Position numbers and translations under genes: made by a program. This document shows positions 52,201-64,000 of a DNA stretch of 64,000 nt, piece by piece. The notes beneath the pieces were generated by a model. That model was given only the letters and a program-made list of their open reading frames with translations. It was not told the origin of the DNA and made no database searches. Source of the DNA: Nemertoderma westbladi (lineage: Eukaryota > Xenacoelomorpha > Nemertodermatida > Nemertodermatidae); NCBI GenBank assembly GCA_032718475.1, contig JAUCBJ010006414.1:1-64000 (forward strand), in the 5' to 3' direction. How positions within the stretch are numbered: the stretch's first letter is position 1; each line of letters begins with the position of its first letter.

Positions 52201-53150
52201 CACATAATAATGCAGTTCAACAAACTTCTCCCGAATACACACTGTCACATAATAATGCAGTTCAACAAACTTCTCCACCACAGTCACATAATAATGCAGT
52301 TCAACAAACTTCTCCCGAATACACACTGTCACATAATAATGCAGTTCAACAAACTTCTCCACCACAGTCACATAATAATGCAGTTCAACAAACTTCTCCA
52401 CCACAGTCACATAATAATGCAGTTCAACAAACTTCTCCCGAATACACACTGTCACATAATAATGCAGTTCAACAAACTTCTCCACCACAGTCACATAATA
52501 ATGCAGTTCAACAAACTTCTCCCGAATACACACTGTCACATAATAATGCAGTTCAACAAACTTCTCCACCACAGTCACATAATAATGCAGTTCAACAAAC
52601 TTCTCCACCACAGTCACATAATAATGCAGTTCAACAAACTTCTCCCGAATACACACTGTCACATAATAATGCAGTTCAACAAACTTCTCCACCACAGTCA
52701 CATAATAATGCAGTTCAACAAACTTCTCCCGAATACACACTGTCACATAATAATGCAGTTCAACAAACTTCTCCACCACAGTCACATAATAATGCAGTTC
52801 AACAAACTTCTCCCGAATACACACTGTCACATAATAATGCAGTTCAACAAACTTCTCCACCACAGTCACATAATAATGCAGTTCAACAAACTTCTCCACC
52901 ACAGTCACATAATAATGCAGTTCAACAAACTTCTCCCGAATACACACTGTCACATAATAATGCAGTTCAACAAACTTCTCCACCACAGTCACATAATAAT
53001 GCAGTTCAACAAACTTCTCCCGAATACACACTGTCACATAATAATGCAGTTCAACAAACTTCTCCACCACAGTCACATAATAATGCAGTTCAACAAACTT
53101 CTCCCGAATACACACTGTCACATAATAATGCAGTTCAACAAACTTCTCCC
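49201..53150 (+). repeat. Satellite zone G: 45-bp runs, then alternating 45/39-bp units
   Basis: Units from about 49226 to 50300 are nearly all 45 bp. From about 51200 to 53120 the order is close to strict 45/39 alternation, an 84-bp dimer, with occasional doubled 39-mers. A 40-bp unit with CCCACCACAG near 53150 shifts the frame. Confidence 0.88.
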
Positions 53151-53839
53151 ACCACAGTCACATAATAATGCAGTTCAACAAACTTCTCCCGAGTACACAC
53201 TGTCACATAATAATGCAGTTCAACAAACTTCTCCACCACAGTCACATAATAATGCAGTTCAACAAACTTCTCCCGAATACACACTGTCACATAATAATGC
53301 AGTTCAACAAACTTCTCCACCACAGTCACATAATAATGCAGTTCAACAAACTTCTCCCGAATACACACTGTCACATAATAATGCAGTTCAACAAACTTCT
53401 CCCCCACAGTCACATAATAATGCAGTTCAACAAACTTCTCCCGAATACACACTGTCACATAATAATGCAGTTCAACAAACTTCTCCACCACAGTCACATA
53501 ATAATGCAGTTCAACAAACTTCTCCCGAATACACACTGTCACATAATAATGCAGTTCAACAAACTTCTCCACCACAGTCACATAATAATGCAGTTCAACA
53601 AACTTCTCCACCACAGTCACATAATAATGCAGTTCAACAAACTTCTCCCCCACAGTCACATAATAATGCAGTTCAACAAACTTCTCCACCACTGTCACAT
53701 AATAATGCAGTTCAACAAACTTCTCCACCACAGTCACATAATAATGCAGTTCAACAAACTTCTCCCGAATACACACTGTCACATAATAATGCAGTTCAAC
53801 AAACTTCTCCCAAGTACACACTGTCACATAATAATGTAG

Positions 53840-54960
53840 TTCAACAAACTTCTCCCGAATACACACTGTCACATAATAATGCAGTTCAACAAACTTCTCC
53901 ACCACAGTCACATAATAATGCAGTTCAACAAACTTCTCCACCACAGTCACATAATAATGCAGTTCAACAAACTTCTCCCGAATACACACTGTCACATAAT
54001 AATGCAGTTCAACAAACTTCTCCCGAATACACACTGTCACATAATAATGCAGTTCAACAAACTTCTCCACCACAGTCACATAATAATGCAGTTCAACAAA
54101 CTTCTCCCGAATACACACTGTCACATAATAATGCAGTTCAACAAACTTCTCCACCACAGTCACATAATAATGCGGTTCAACAAACTTCTCCCAAGTACAC
54201 ACTCGACATAATAATGCAGTTCAACAAACTTCTCCCGAATACACACTGTCACATAATAATGCAGTTCAACAAACTTCTCCCCCACAGTCACATAATAATG
54301 CAGTTCAACAAACTTCTCCACCACTGTCACATAATAATGCAGTTCAACAAACTTCTCCACCACAGTCACATAATAATGCAGTTCAACAAACTTCTCCCGA
54401 ATACACACTGTCACATAATAATGCAGTTCAACAAACTTCTCCACCACAGTCACATAATAATGCAGTTCAACAAACTTCTCCACCACAGTCACATAATAAT
54501 GCAGTTCAACAAACTTCTCCACCACAGTCACATAATAATGCAGTTCAACAAACTTCTCCCAAGTACACACTGTCACATAATAATGTAGTTCAACAAACTT
54601 CTCCCGAATACACACTGTCACATAATAATGCAGTTCAACAAACTTCTCCACCACAGTCACATAATAATGCAGTTCAACAAACTTCTCCACCACAGTCACA
54701 TAATAATGCAGTTCAACAAACTTCTCCCGAATACACACTGTCACATAATAATGCAGTTCAACAAACTTCTCCCGAATACACACTGTCACATAATAATGCA
54801 GTTCAACAAACTTCTCCACCACAGTCACATAATAATGCAGTTCAACAAACTTCTCCCGAATACACACTGTCACATAATAATGCAGTTCAACAAACTTCTC
54901 CACCACAGTCACATAATAATGCGGTTCAACAAACTTCTCCCAAGTACACACTCGACATAA
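53840..54960 (+). repeat. 749-bp offset block duplication
   Basis: 53840-54211 recurs at 54589-54960 with identical unit order. Further upstream the offset falls to 632 bp because the second copy has three additional 39-bp units (117 bp). Confidence 0.85.
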
Positions 54961-56118
54961 TAATGCAGTTCAACAAACTTCTCCCGAATACACACTGTCA
55001 CATAATAATGCAGTTCAACAAACTTCTCCCGAATACACACTGTTACATAATAATGCAGTTCAACAAACTTCTCCACCACAGTCACATAATAATGCAGTTC
55101 AACAAACTTCTCCACCACAGTCACATAATAATGCAGTTCAACAAACTTCTCCCAAGTACACACTCGACATAATAATGCAGTTCAACAAACTTCTCCCGAA
55201 TACACACTGTCACATAATAATGCAGTTCAACAAACTTCTCCACCACAGTCACATAATAATGCAGTTCAACAAACTTCTCCACCACAGTCACATAATAATG
55301 CAGTTCAACAAACTTCCCCCGAATACACACTGTCACATAATAATGCAGTTCAACAAACTTCTCCCAAGTACACACTGTCACATAATAATGCGGTTCAACA
55401 AACTTCTCCCAAGTACACACTCGACATAATAATGCAGTTCAACAAACTTCTCCCGAATACACACTGTCACATAATAATGCAGTTCAACAAACTTCTCCCG
55501 AATACACACTGTTACATAATAATGCAGTTCAACAAACTTCTCCACCACAGTCACATAATAATGCAGTTCAACAAACTTCTCCACCACAGTCACATAATAA
55601 TGCAGTTCAACAAACTTCTCCACCACAGTCACATAATAATGCAGTTCAACAAACTTCTCCCGAATACACACTGTCACATAATAATGCAGTTCAACAAACT
55701 TCTCCACCACAGTCACATAATAATGCAGTTCAACAAACTTCTCCACCACAGTCACATAATAATGCAGTTCAACAAACTTCTCCCAAGTACACACTGTCAC
55801 ATAATAATGCGGTTCAACAAACTTCTCCCAAGTACACACTCGACATAATAATGCAGTTCAACAAACTTCTCCCGAATACACACTGTCACATAATAATGCA
55901 GTTCAACAAACTTCTCCCGAATACACACTGTCACATAATAATGCGGTTCAACAAACTTCTCCCAAGTACACACTGTCACATAATAATGCAGTTCAACAAA
56001 CTTCTCCCGAATACACACTGTCACATAATAATGCGGTTCAACAAACTTCTCCCAAGTACACACTGTCACATAATAATGCAGTTCAACAAACTTCTCCCGA
56101 ATACACACTGTCACATAA

Positions 56119-58275
56119 TAATGCAGTTCAACAAACTTCTCCCAAGTACACACTCGACATAATAATGCAGTTCAACAAACTTCTCCCGAATACACACTGT
56201 CACATAATAATGCAGTTCAACAAACTTCTCCACCACAGTCACATAATAATGCAGTTCAACAAACTTCTCCACCACAGTCACATAATAATGCAGTTCAACA
56301 AACTTCTCCCAAGTACACACTGTCACATAATAATGCGGTTCAACAAACTTCTCCCAAGTACACACTCGACATAATAATGCAGTTCAACAAACTTCTCCCG
56401 AATACACACTGTCACATAATAATGCAGTTCAACAAACTTCTCCCGAATACACACTGTCACATAATAATGCGGTTCAACAAACTTCTCCCAAGTACACACT
56501 GTCACATAATAATGCAGTTCAACAAACTTCTCCCAAGTACACACTCGACATAATAATGCAGTTCAACAAACTTCTCCCGAATACACACTGTCACATAATA
56601 ATGCAGTTCAACAAACTTCTCCACCACAGTCACATAATAATGCAGTTCAACAAACTTCTCCACCACAGTCACATAATAATGCAGTTCAACAAACTTCTCC
56701 CAAGTACACACTGTCACATAATAATGCGGTTCAACAAACTTCTCCCAAGTACACACTCGACATAATAATGCAGTTCAACAAACTTCTCCCGAATACACAC
56801 TGTCACATAATAATGCAGTTCAACAAACTTCTCCCGAATACACACTGTCACATAATAATGCGGTTCAACAAACTTCTCCCAAGTACACACTGTCACATAA
56901 TAATGCAGTTCAACAAACTTCTCCCGAATACACACTGTCACATAATAATGCGGTTCAACAAACTTCTCCCAAGTACACACTGTCACATAATAATGCAGTT
57001 CAACAAACTTCTCCCGAATACACACTGTCACATAATAATGCGGTTCAACAAACTTCTCCCAAGTACACACTGTCACATAATAATGCAGTTCAACAAACTT
57101 CTCCACCACAGTCACATAATAATGCAGTTCAACAAACTTCTCCCGAATACACACTGTCACATAATAATGCAGTTCAACAAACTTCTCCCAAGTACACACT
57201 CGACATAATAATGCAGTTCAACAAACTTCTCCCAAGTACACACTCGACATAATAATGCAGTTCAACAAACTTCTCCCGAATACACACTGTCACATAATAA
57301 TGCAGTTCAACAAACTTCTCCACCACAGTCACATAATAATGCAGTTCAACAAACTTCTCCACCACAGTCACATAATAATGCAGTTCAACAAACTTCTCCC
57401 AAGTACACACTGTCACATAATAATGCGGTTCAACAAACTTCTCCCAAGTACACACTCGACATAATAATGCAGTTCAACAAACTTCTCCCGAATACACACT
57501 GTCACATAATAATGCAGTTCAACAAACTTCTCCCGAATACACACTGTCACATAATAATGCGGTTCAACAAACTTCTCCCAAGTACACACTGTCACATAAT
57601 AATGCAGTTCAACAAACTTCTCCCAAGTACACACTCGACATAATAATGCAGTTCAACAAACTTCTCCCGAATACACACTGTCACATAATAATGCAGTTCA
57701 ACAAACTTCTCCACCACAGTCACATAATAATGCAGTTCAACAAACTTCTCCACCACAGTCACATAATAATGCAGTTCAACAAACTTCTCCCAAGTACACA
57801 CTGTCACATAATAATGCGGTTCAACAAACTTCTCCCAAGTACACACTCGACATAATAATGCAGTTCAACAAACTTCTCCCGAATACACACTGTCACATAA
57901 TAATGCAGTTCAACAAACTTCTCCCGAATACACACTGTCACATAATAATGCGGTTCAACAAACTTCTCCCAAGTACACACTGTCACATAATAATGCAGTT
58001 CAACAAACTTCTCCCGAATACACACTGTCACATAATAATGCGGTTCAACAAACTTCTCCCAAGTACACACTGTCACATAATAATGCAGTTCAACAAACTT
58101 CTCCCGAATACACACTGTCACATAATAATGCGGTTCAACAAACTTCTCCCAAGTACACACTGTCACATAATAATGCAGTTCAACAAACTTCTCCACCACA
58201 GTCACATAATAATGCAGTTCAACAAACTTCTCCCGAATACACACTGTCACATAATAATGCAGTTCAACAAACTTC
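56119..58275 (+). repeat. 1090-bp tandem duplication
   Basis: 56119-57208 is repeated at 57209-58275 with the same succession of unit types. Within each copy a shorter 391-bp repeat is visible (56165 and 56556; 57255 and 57646). Confidence 0.88.
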
Positions 58276-60340
58276 TCCCGAATACACACTGTCACATAAT
58301 AATGCAGTTCAACAAACTTCTCCACCACAGTCACATAATAATGCAGTTCAACAAACTTCTCCACCACAGTCACATAATAATGCAGTTCAACAAACTTCTC
58401 CCGAATACACACTGTTACATAATAATGCAGTTCAACAAACTTCTCCCGAATACACACTGTCACATAATAATGCAGTTCAACAAACTTCTCCACCACAGTC
58501 ACATAATAATGCAGTTCAACAAACTTCTCCCGAATACACACTGTTACATAATAATGCAGTTCAACAAACTTCTCCCGAATACACACTGTCACATAATAAT
58601 GCAGTTCAACAAACTTCTCCCAAGTACACACTGTCACATAATAATGCGGTTCAACAAACTTCTCCCAAGTACACACTCGACATAATAATGCAGTTCAACA
58701 AACTTCTCCCGAATACACACTGTCACATAATAATGCAGTTCAACAAACTTCTCCCGAATACACACTGTCACATAATAATGCAGTTCAACAAACTTCTCCA
58801 CCACAGTCACATAATAATGCAGTTCAACAAACTTCTCCCGAATACACACTGTCACATAATAATGCAGTTCAACAAACTTCTCCACCACAGTCACATAATA
58901 ATGCAGTTCAACAAACTTCTCCCGAATACACACTGTCACATAATAATGCAGTTCAACAAACTTCTCCCGAATACACACTGTCACATAATAATGCAGTTCA
59001 ACAAACTTCTCCACCACAGTCACATAATAATGCAGTTCAACAAACTTCTCCACCACAGTCACATAATAATGCAGTTCAACAAACTTCTCCCGAATACACA
59101 CTGTCACATAATAATGCAGTTCAACAAACTTCTCCCAAGTACACACTGTCACATAATAATGCGGTTCAACAAACTTCTCCCAAGTACACACTCGACATAA
59201 TAATGCAGTTCAACAAACTTCTCCCGAATACACACTGTCACATAATAATGCAGTTCAACAAACTTCTCCCGAATACACACTGTTACATAATAATGCAGTT
59301 CAACAAACTTCTCCCGAATACACACTGTCACATAATAATGCAGTTCAACAAACTTCTCCACCACAGTCACATAATAATGCAGTTCAACAAACTTCTCCCG
59401 AATACACACTGTCACATAATAATGCAGTTCAACAAACTTCTCCACCACAGTCACATAATAATGCAGTTCAACAAACTTCTCCCGAATACACACTGTCACA
59501 TAATAATGTAGTTCAACAAACTTCTCCCGAATACACACTGTCACATAATAATGCAGTTCAACAAACTTCTCCACCACAGTCACATAATAATGCAGTTCAA
59601 CAAACTTCTCCCGAATACACACTGTCACATAATAATGCAGTTCAACAAACTTCTCCCGAATACACACTGTCACATAATAATGCAGTTCAACAAACTTCTC
59701 CCAAGTACACACTGTCACATAATAATGCGGTTCAACAAACTTCTCCCAAGTACACACTCGACATAATAATGCAGTTCAACAAACTTCTCCCGAATACACA
59801 CTGTCACATAATAATGCAGTTCAACAAACTTCTCCCGAATACACACTGTCACATAATAATGCGGTTCAACAAACTTCTCCCAAGTACACACTGTCACATA
59901 ATAATGCAGTTCAACAAACTTCTCCCGAATACACACTGTCACATAATAATGCGGTTCAACAAACTTCTCCCAAGTACACACTGTCACATAATAATGCAGT
60001 TCAACAAACTTCTCCCGAATACACACTGTCACATAATAATGCAGTTCAACAAACTTCTCCCGAATACACACTGTCACATAATAATGCGGTTCAACAAACT
60101 TCTCCCAAGTACACACTGTCACATAATAATGCAGTTCAACAAACTTCTCCCGAATACACACTGTCACATAATAATGCAGTTCAACAAACTTCTCCCAAGT
60201 ACACACTGTCACATAATAATGCGGTTCAACAAACTTCTCCCAAGTACACACTCGACATAATAATGCAGTTCAACAAACTTCTCCCGAATACACACTGTCA
60301 CATAATAATGCAGTTCAACAAACTTCTCCCGAATACACAC

Positions 60341-63300
60341 TGTCACATAATAATGCAGTTCAACAAACTTCTCCCAAGTACACACTCGACATAATAATGC
60401 AGTTCAACAAACTTCTCCCGAATACACACTGTCACATAATAATGCAGTTCAACAGAACTTCTCCCGAATACACACTGTCACATAATAATGCAGTTCAACA
60501 AACTTCTCCCGAATACACACTGTCACATAATAATGCAGTTCAACAAACTTCTCCCGAATACACACTGTCACATAATAATGCAGTTCAACAAACTTCTCCC
60601 GAATACACACTGTCACATAATAATGCAGTTCAACAAACTTCTCCCAAGTACACACTCGACATAATAATGCAGTTCAACAAACTTCTCCCAAGTACACACT
60701 CGACATAATAATGCAGTTCAACAAACTTCTCCCGAATACACACTGTCACATAATAATGCAGTTCAACAAACTTCTCCCGAATACACACTCGACATAATAA
60801 TGCAGTTCAACAAACTTCTCCCGAATACACACTGTCACATAATAATGCAGTTCAACAAACTTCTCCCGAATACACACTGTCACATAATAATGCAGTTCAA
60901 CAAACTTCTCCCGAATACACACTGTCACATAATAATGCAGTTCAACAAACTTCTCCCAAGTACACACTCGACATAATAATGCAGTTCAACAAACTTCTCC
61001 CGAATACACACTGTCACATAATAATGCAGTTCAACAAACTTCTCCCGAATACACACTCGACATAATAATGCAGTTCAACAAACTTCTCCCGAATACACAC
61101 TGTCACATAATAATGCAGTTCAACAAACTTCTCCCGAATACACACTGTCACATAATAATGCAGTTCAACAAACTTCTCCCGAATACACACTGTCACATAA
61201 TAATGCAGTTCAACAAACTTCTCCCGAATACACACTGTCACATAATAATGCAGTTCAACAAACTTCTCCCAAGTACACACTCGACATAATAATGCAGTTC
61301 AACAAACTTCTCCCGAATACACACTGTCACATAATAATGCAGTTCAACAAACTTCTCCCAAGTACACACTCGACATAATAATGCAGTTCAACAAACTTCT
61401 CCCGAATACACACTCGACATAATAATGCAGTTCAACAAACTTCTCCCAAGTACACACTGTCACATAATAATGCAGTTCAACAAACTTCTCCCAAGTACAC
61501 ACTCGACATAATAATGCAGTTCAACAAACTTCTCCCGAATACACACTGTCACATAATAATGCAGTTCAACAAACTTCTCCCAAGTACACACTCGACATAA
61601 TAATGCAGTTCAACAAACTTCTCCCGAATACACACTGTCACATAATAATGCAGTTCAACAAACTTCTCCCAAGTACACACTCGACATAATAATGCAGTTC
61701 AACAAACTTCTCCCGAATACACACTGTCACATAATAATGTAGTTCAACAAACTTCTCCCAAGTACACACTCGACATAATAATGCAGTTCAACAAACTTCT
61801 CCCAAGTACACACTGTCACATAATAATGCAGTTCAACAAACTTCTCCCAAGTACACACTCGACATAATAATGCAGTTCAACAAACTTCTCCCGAATACAC
61901 ACTGTCACATAATAATGCAGTTCAACAAACTTCTCCCACCACAGTCACATAATAATGCAGTTCAACAAACTTCTCCCGAATACACACTGTCACATAATAA
62001 TGCAGTTCAACAAACTTCTCCCAAGTACACACTGTCACATAATAATGCAGTTCAACAAACTTCTCCCAAGTACACACTGTCACATAATAATGCAGTTCAA
62101 CAAACTTCTCCCGAATACACACTGTCACATAATAATGCAGTTCAACAAACTTCTCCCAAGTACACACTCGACATAATAATGCAGTTCAACAAACTTCTCC
62201 CAAGTACACACTGTCACATAATAATGCAGTTCAACAAACTTCTCCCAAGTACACACTCGACATAATAATGCAGTTCAACAAACTTCTCCCGAATACACAC
62301 TGTCACATAATAATGCAGTTCAACAAACTTCTCCCAAGTACACACTCGACATAATAATGCAGTTCAACAAACTTCTCCCGAATACACACTGTCACATAAT
62401 AATGCAGTTCAACAAACTTCTCCCAAGTACACACTCGACATAATAATGCAGTTCAACAAACTTCTCCCGAATACACACTGTCACATAATAATGCAGTTCA
62501 ACAAACTTCTCCCAAGTACACACTCGACATAATAATGCAGTTCAACAAACTTCTCCCGAATACACACTGTCACATAATAATGCAGTTCAACAAACTTCTC
62601 CCAAGTACACACTCGACATAATAATGCAGTTCAACAAACTTCTCCCGAATACACACTGTCACATAATAATGCAGTTCAACAAACTTCTCCCAAGTACACA
62701 CTCGACATAATAATGCAGTTCAACAAACTTCTCCCGAATACACACTGTCACATAATAATGCAGTTCAACAAACTTCTCCCAAGTACACACTCGACATAAT
62801 AATGCAGTTCAACAAACTTCTCCCGAATACACACTGTCACATAATAATGCAGTTCAACAAACTTCTCCCAAGTACACACTCGACATAATAATGCAGTTCA
62901 ACAAACTTCTCCCGAATACACACTGTCACATAATAATGCAGTTCAACAAACTTCTCCCAAGTACACACTCGACATAATAATGCAGTTCAACAAACTTCTC
63001 CCGAATACACACTGTCACATAATAATGCAGTTCAACAAACTTCTCCCGAATACACACTGTCACATAATAATGCAGTTCAACAAACTTCTCCCAAGTACAC
63101 ACTCGACATAATAATGCAGTTCAACAAACTTCTCCCGAATACACACTGTCACATAATAATGCAGTTCAACAAACTTCTCCCAAGTACACACTCGACATAA
63201 TAATGCAGTTCAACAAACTTCTCCCAAGTACACACTGTCACATAATAATGCAGTTCAACAAACTTCTCCCAAGTACACACTCGACATAATAATGCAGTTC

Positions 63301-64000
63301 AACAAACTTCTCCCGAATACACACTGTCACATAATAATGCAGTTCAACAAACTTCTCCCAAGTACACACTCGACATAATAATGCAGTTCAACAAACTTCT
63401 CCCGAATACACACTGTCACATAATAATGCAGTTCAACAAACTTCTCCCAAGTACACACTCGACATAATAATGCAGTTCAACAAACTTCTCCCGAATACAC
63501 ACTGTCACATAATAATGCAGTTCAACAAACTTCTCCCAACACAGTCACATAATAATGCAGTTCAACAAACTTCTCCCGAATACACACTGTCACATAATAA
63601 TGCAGTTCAACAAACTTCTCCCAAGTACACACTCGACATAATAATGCAGTTCAACAAACTTCTCCCAAGTACACACTCGACATAATAATGCAGTTCAACA
63701 AACTTCTCCCGAATACACACTGTCACATAATAATGCAGTTCAACAAACTTCTCCCAAGTACACACTCGACATAATAATGCAGTTCAACAAACTTCTCCCA
63801 AGTACACACTCGACATAATAATGCAGTTCAACAAACTTCTCCCAAGTACACACTCGACATAATAATGCAGTTCAACAAACTTCTCCCAAGTACACACTCG
63901 ACATAATAATGCAGTTCAACAAACTTCTCCCGAATACACACTGTCACATAATAATGCAGTTCAACAAACTTCTCCCAAGTACACACTCGACATAATAATG
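60341..64000 (+). repeat. Satellite zone I: 89-bp 45+44 dimers
   Basis: From about 62270 to the window end, 45-bp GAATACACACTGTCAC units alternate almost regularly with 44-bp AAGTACACACTCGACAT units, giving an 89-bp dimeric higher-order repeat. The array continues past the right edge. Confidence 0.88.

Larger units (their letters stand above)
53151..60340 (+). repeat. Satellite zone H: mixed units with CGGTTC variants
   Basis: 45-, 39- and 44-bp units recur in ordered modules. CGGTTC units typically come directly before or after AAGTAC units. The zone contains the 749- and 1090-bp duplications. Confidence 0.86.
11612..64000 (+). repeat. Large satellite array, 39-45-bp units, runs off the window
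   Basis: Head-to-tail units all in the same orientation, without an interrupting insertion in 52.4 kb. The unit phase used here starts TGCAGTTCA, continues with CAAACTTC, CCGAATACACACTG and TCACATAATAA. Main length classes are 43 bp (ending CATAAA), 45 bp (ending CATAATAA), 44 bp (CTCGACAT replacing CTGTCACAT) and 39 bp (CTCCACCACAGTCAC or CTCCCCCACAGTCAC). The 45-bp consensus has 17 A, 11 T, 13 C and only 4 G, so the plus strand is G-poor throughout. Length divided by unit size gives about 1,150-1,200 units. Long open frames inside it are by-products of stop-free 45- and 39-bp units. Confidence 0.98.

Noticed and set aside
11612-64000. CENP-B box in the satellite unit
   Set aside because: The TTCGGGA piece on the minus strand resembles only the end of the CENP-B box; the required TTCG...A..CGGG spacing is absent.
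11612-64000. CRISPR array
   Set aside because: Units are contiguous tandem copies with no unique spacers, and the window is eukaryotic.

Overview
The window comes from a eukaryotic, almost certainly invertebrate animal genome. The one convincing gene encodes a seven-transmembrane adhesion-type GPCR with an intact GPS autoproteolysis motif, a family centred on animals. The surrounding DNA is AT-rich and contains a short non-autonomous DNA transposon and several tandem repeat families. I see no bacterial operon, rRNA, tRNA or CRISPR structure. The phylum cannot be fixed from this sequence.

Layout. 1-3726: AT-rich non-coding DNA with small inverted repeats, a perfect hairpin and a short acidic open-frame remnant. 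3727-5040: a 24-bp minisatellite of about 54 units. 5232-7386: a 60/68-bp alternating tandem repeat, split by a 777-bp terminal-inverted-repeat element (6168-6944). 7964-10765: the adhesion GPCR (933 aa, single open exon). 10766-11584: 3' flank. 11612-64000: one unbroken satellite array of at least 52.4 kb that runs off the right edge, roughly 1,150-1,200 units, all in one orientation.

The satellite is structured. Its left edge has 43-bp units. Moving right it changes to 45-bp units, then to mixtures with 44-bp and 39-bp classes, each in its own zone. Several blocks of about 0.4-3 kb are visibly duplicated (offsets 1150, 4187-4230, 2870-2994, 1480, 1571, 749 and 1090 bp). The left border is a hairpin in which a partial unit sits in inverted orientation against the first unit. 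A minority unit variant carries a perfect 13-bp palindrome that matches the insect ecdysone-response-element consensus, repeated at least 23 times.

Very long open frames inside the satellite (up to 1940 codons, on both strands) follow from stop-free units of 45 and 39 bp, both multiples of three. I do not treat them as genes. Apart from the GPCR the window holds no gene I can support, and nothing shows the repeats and the gene acting together.
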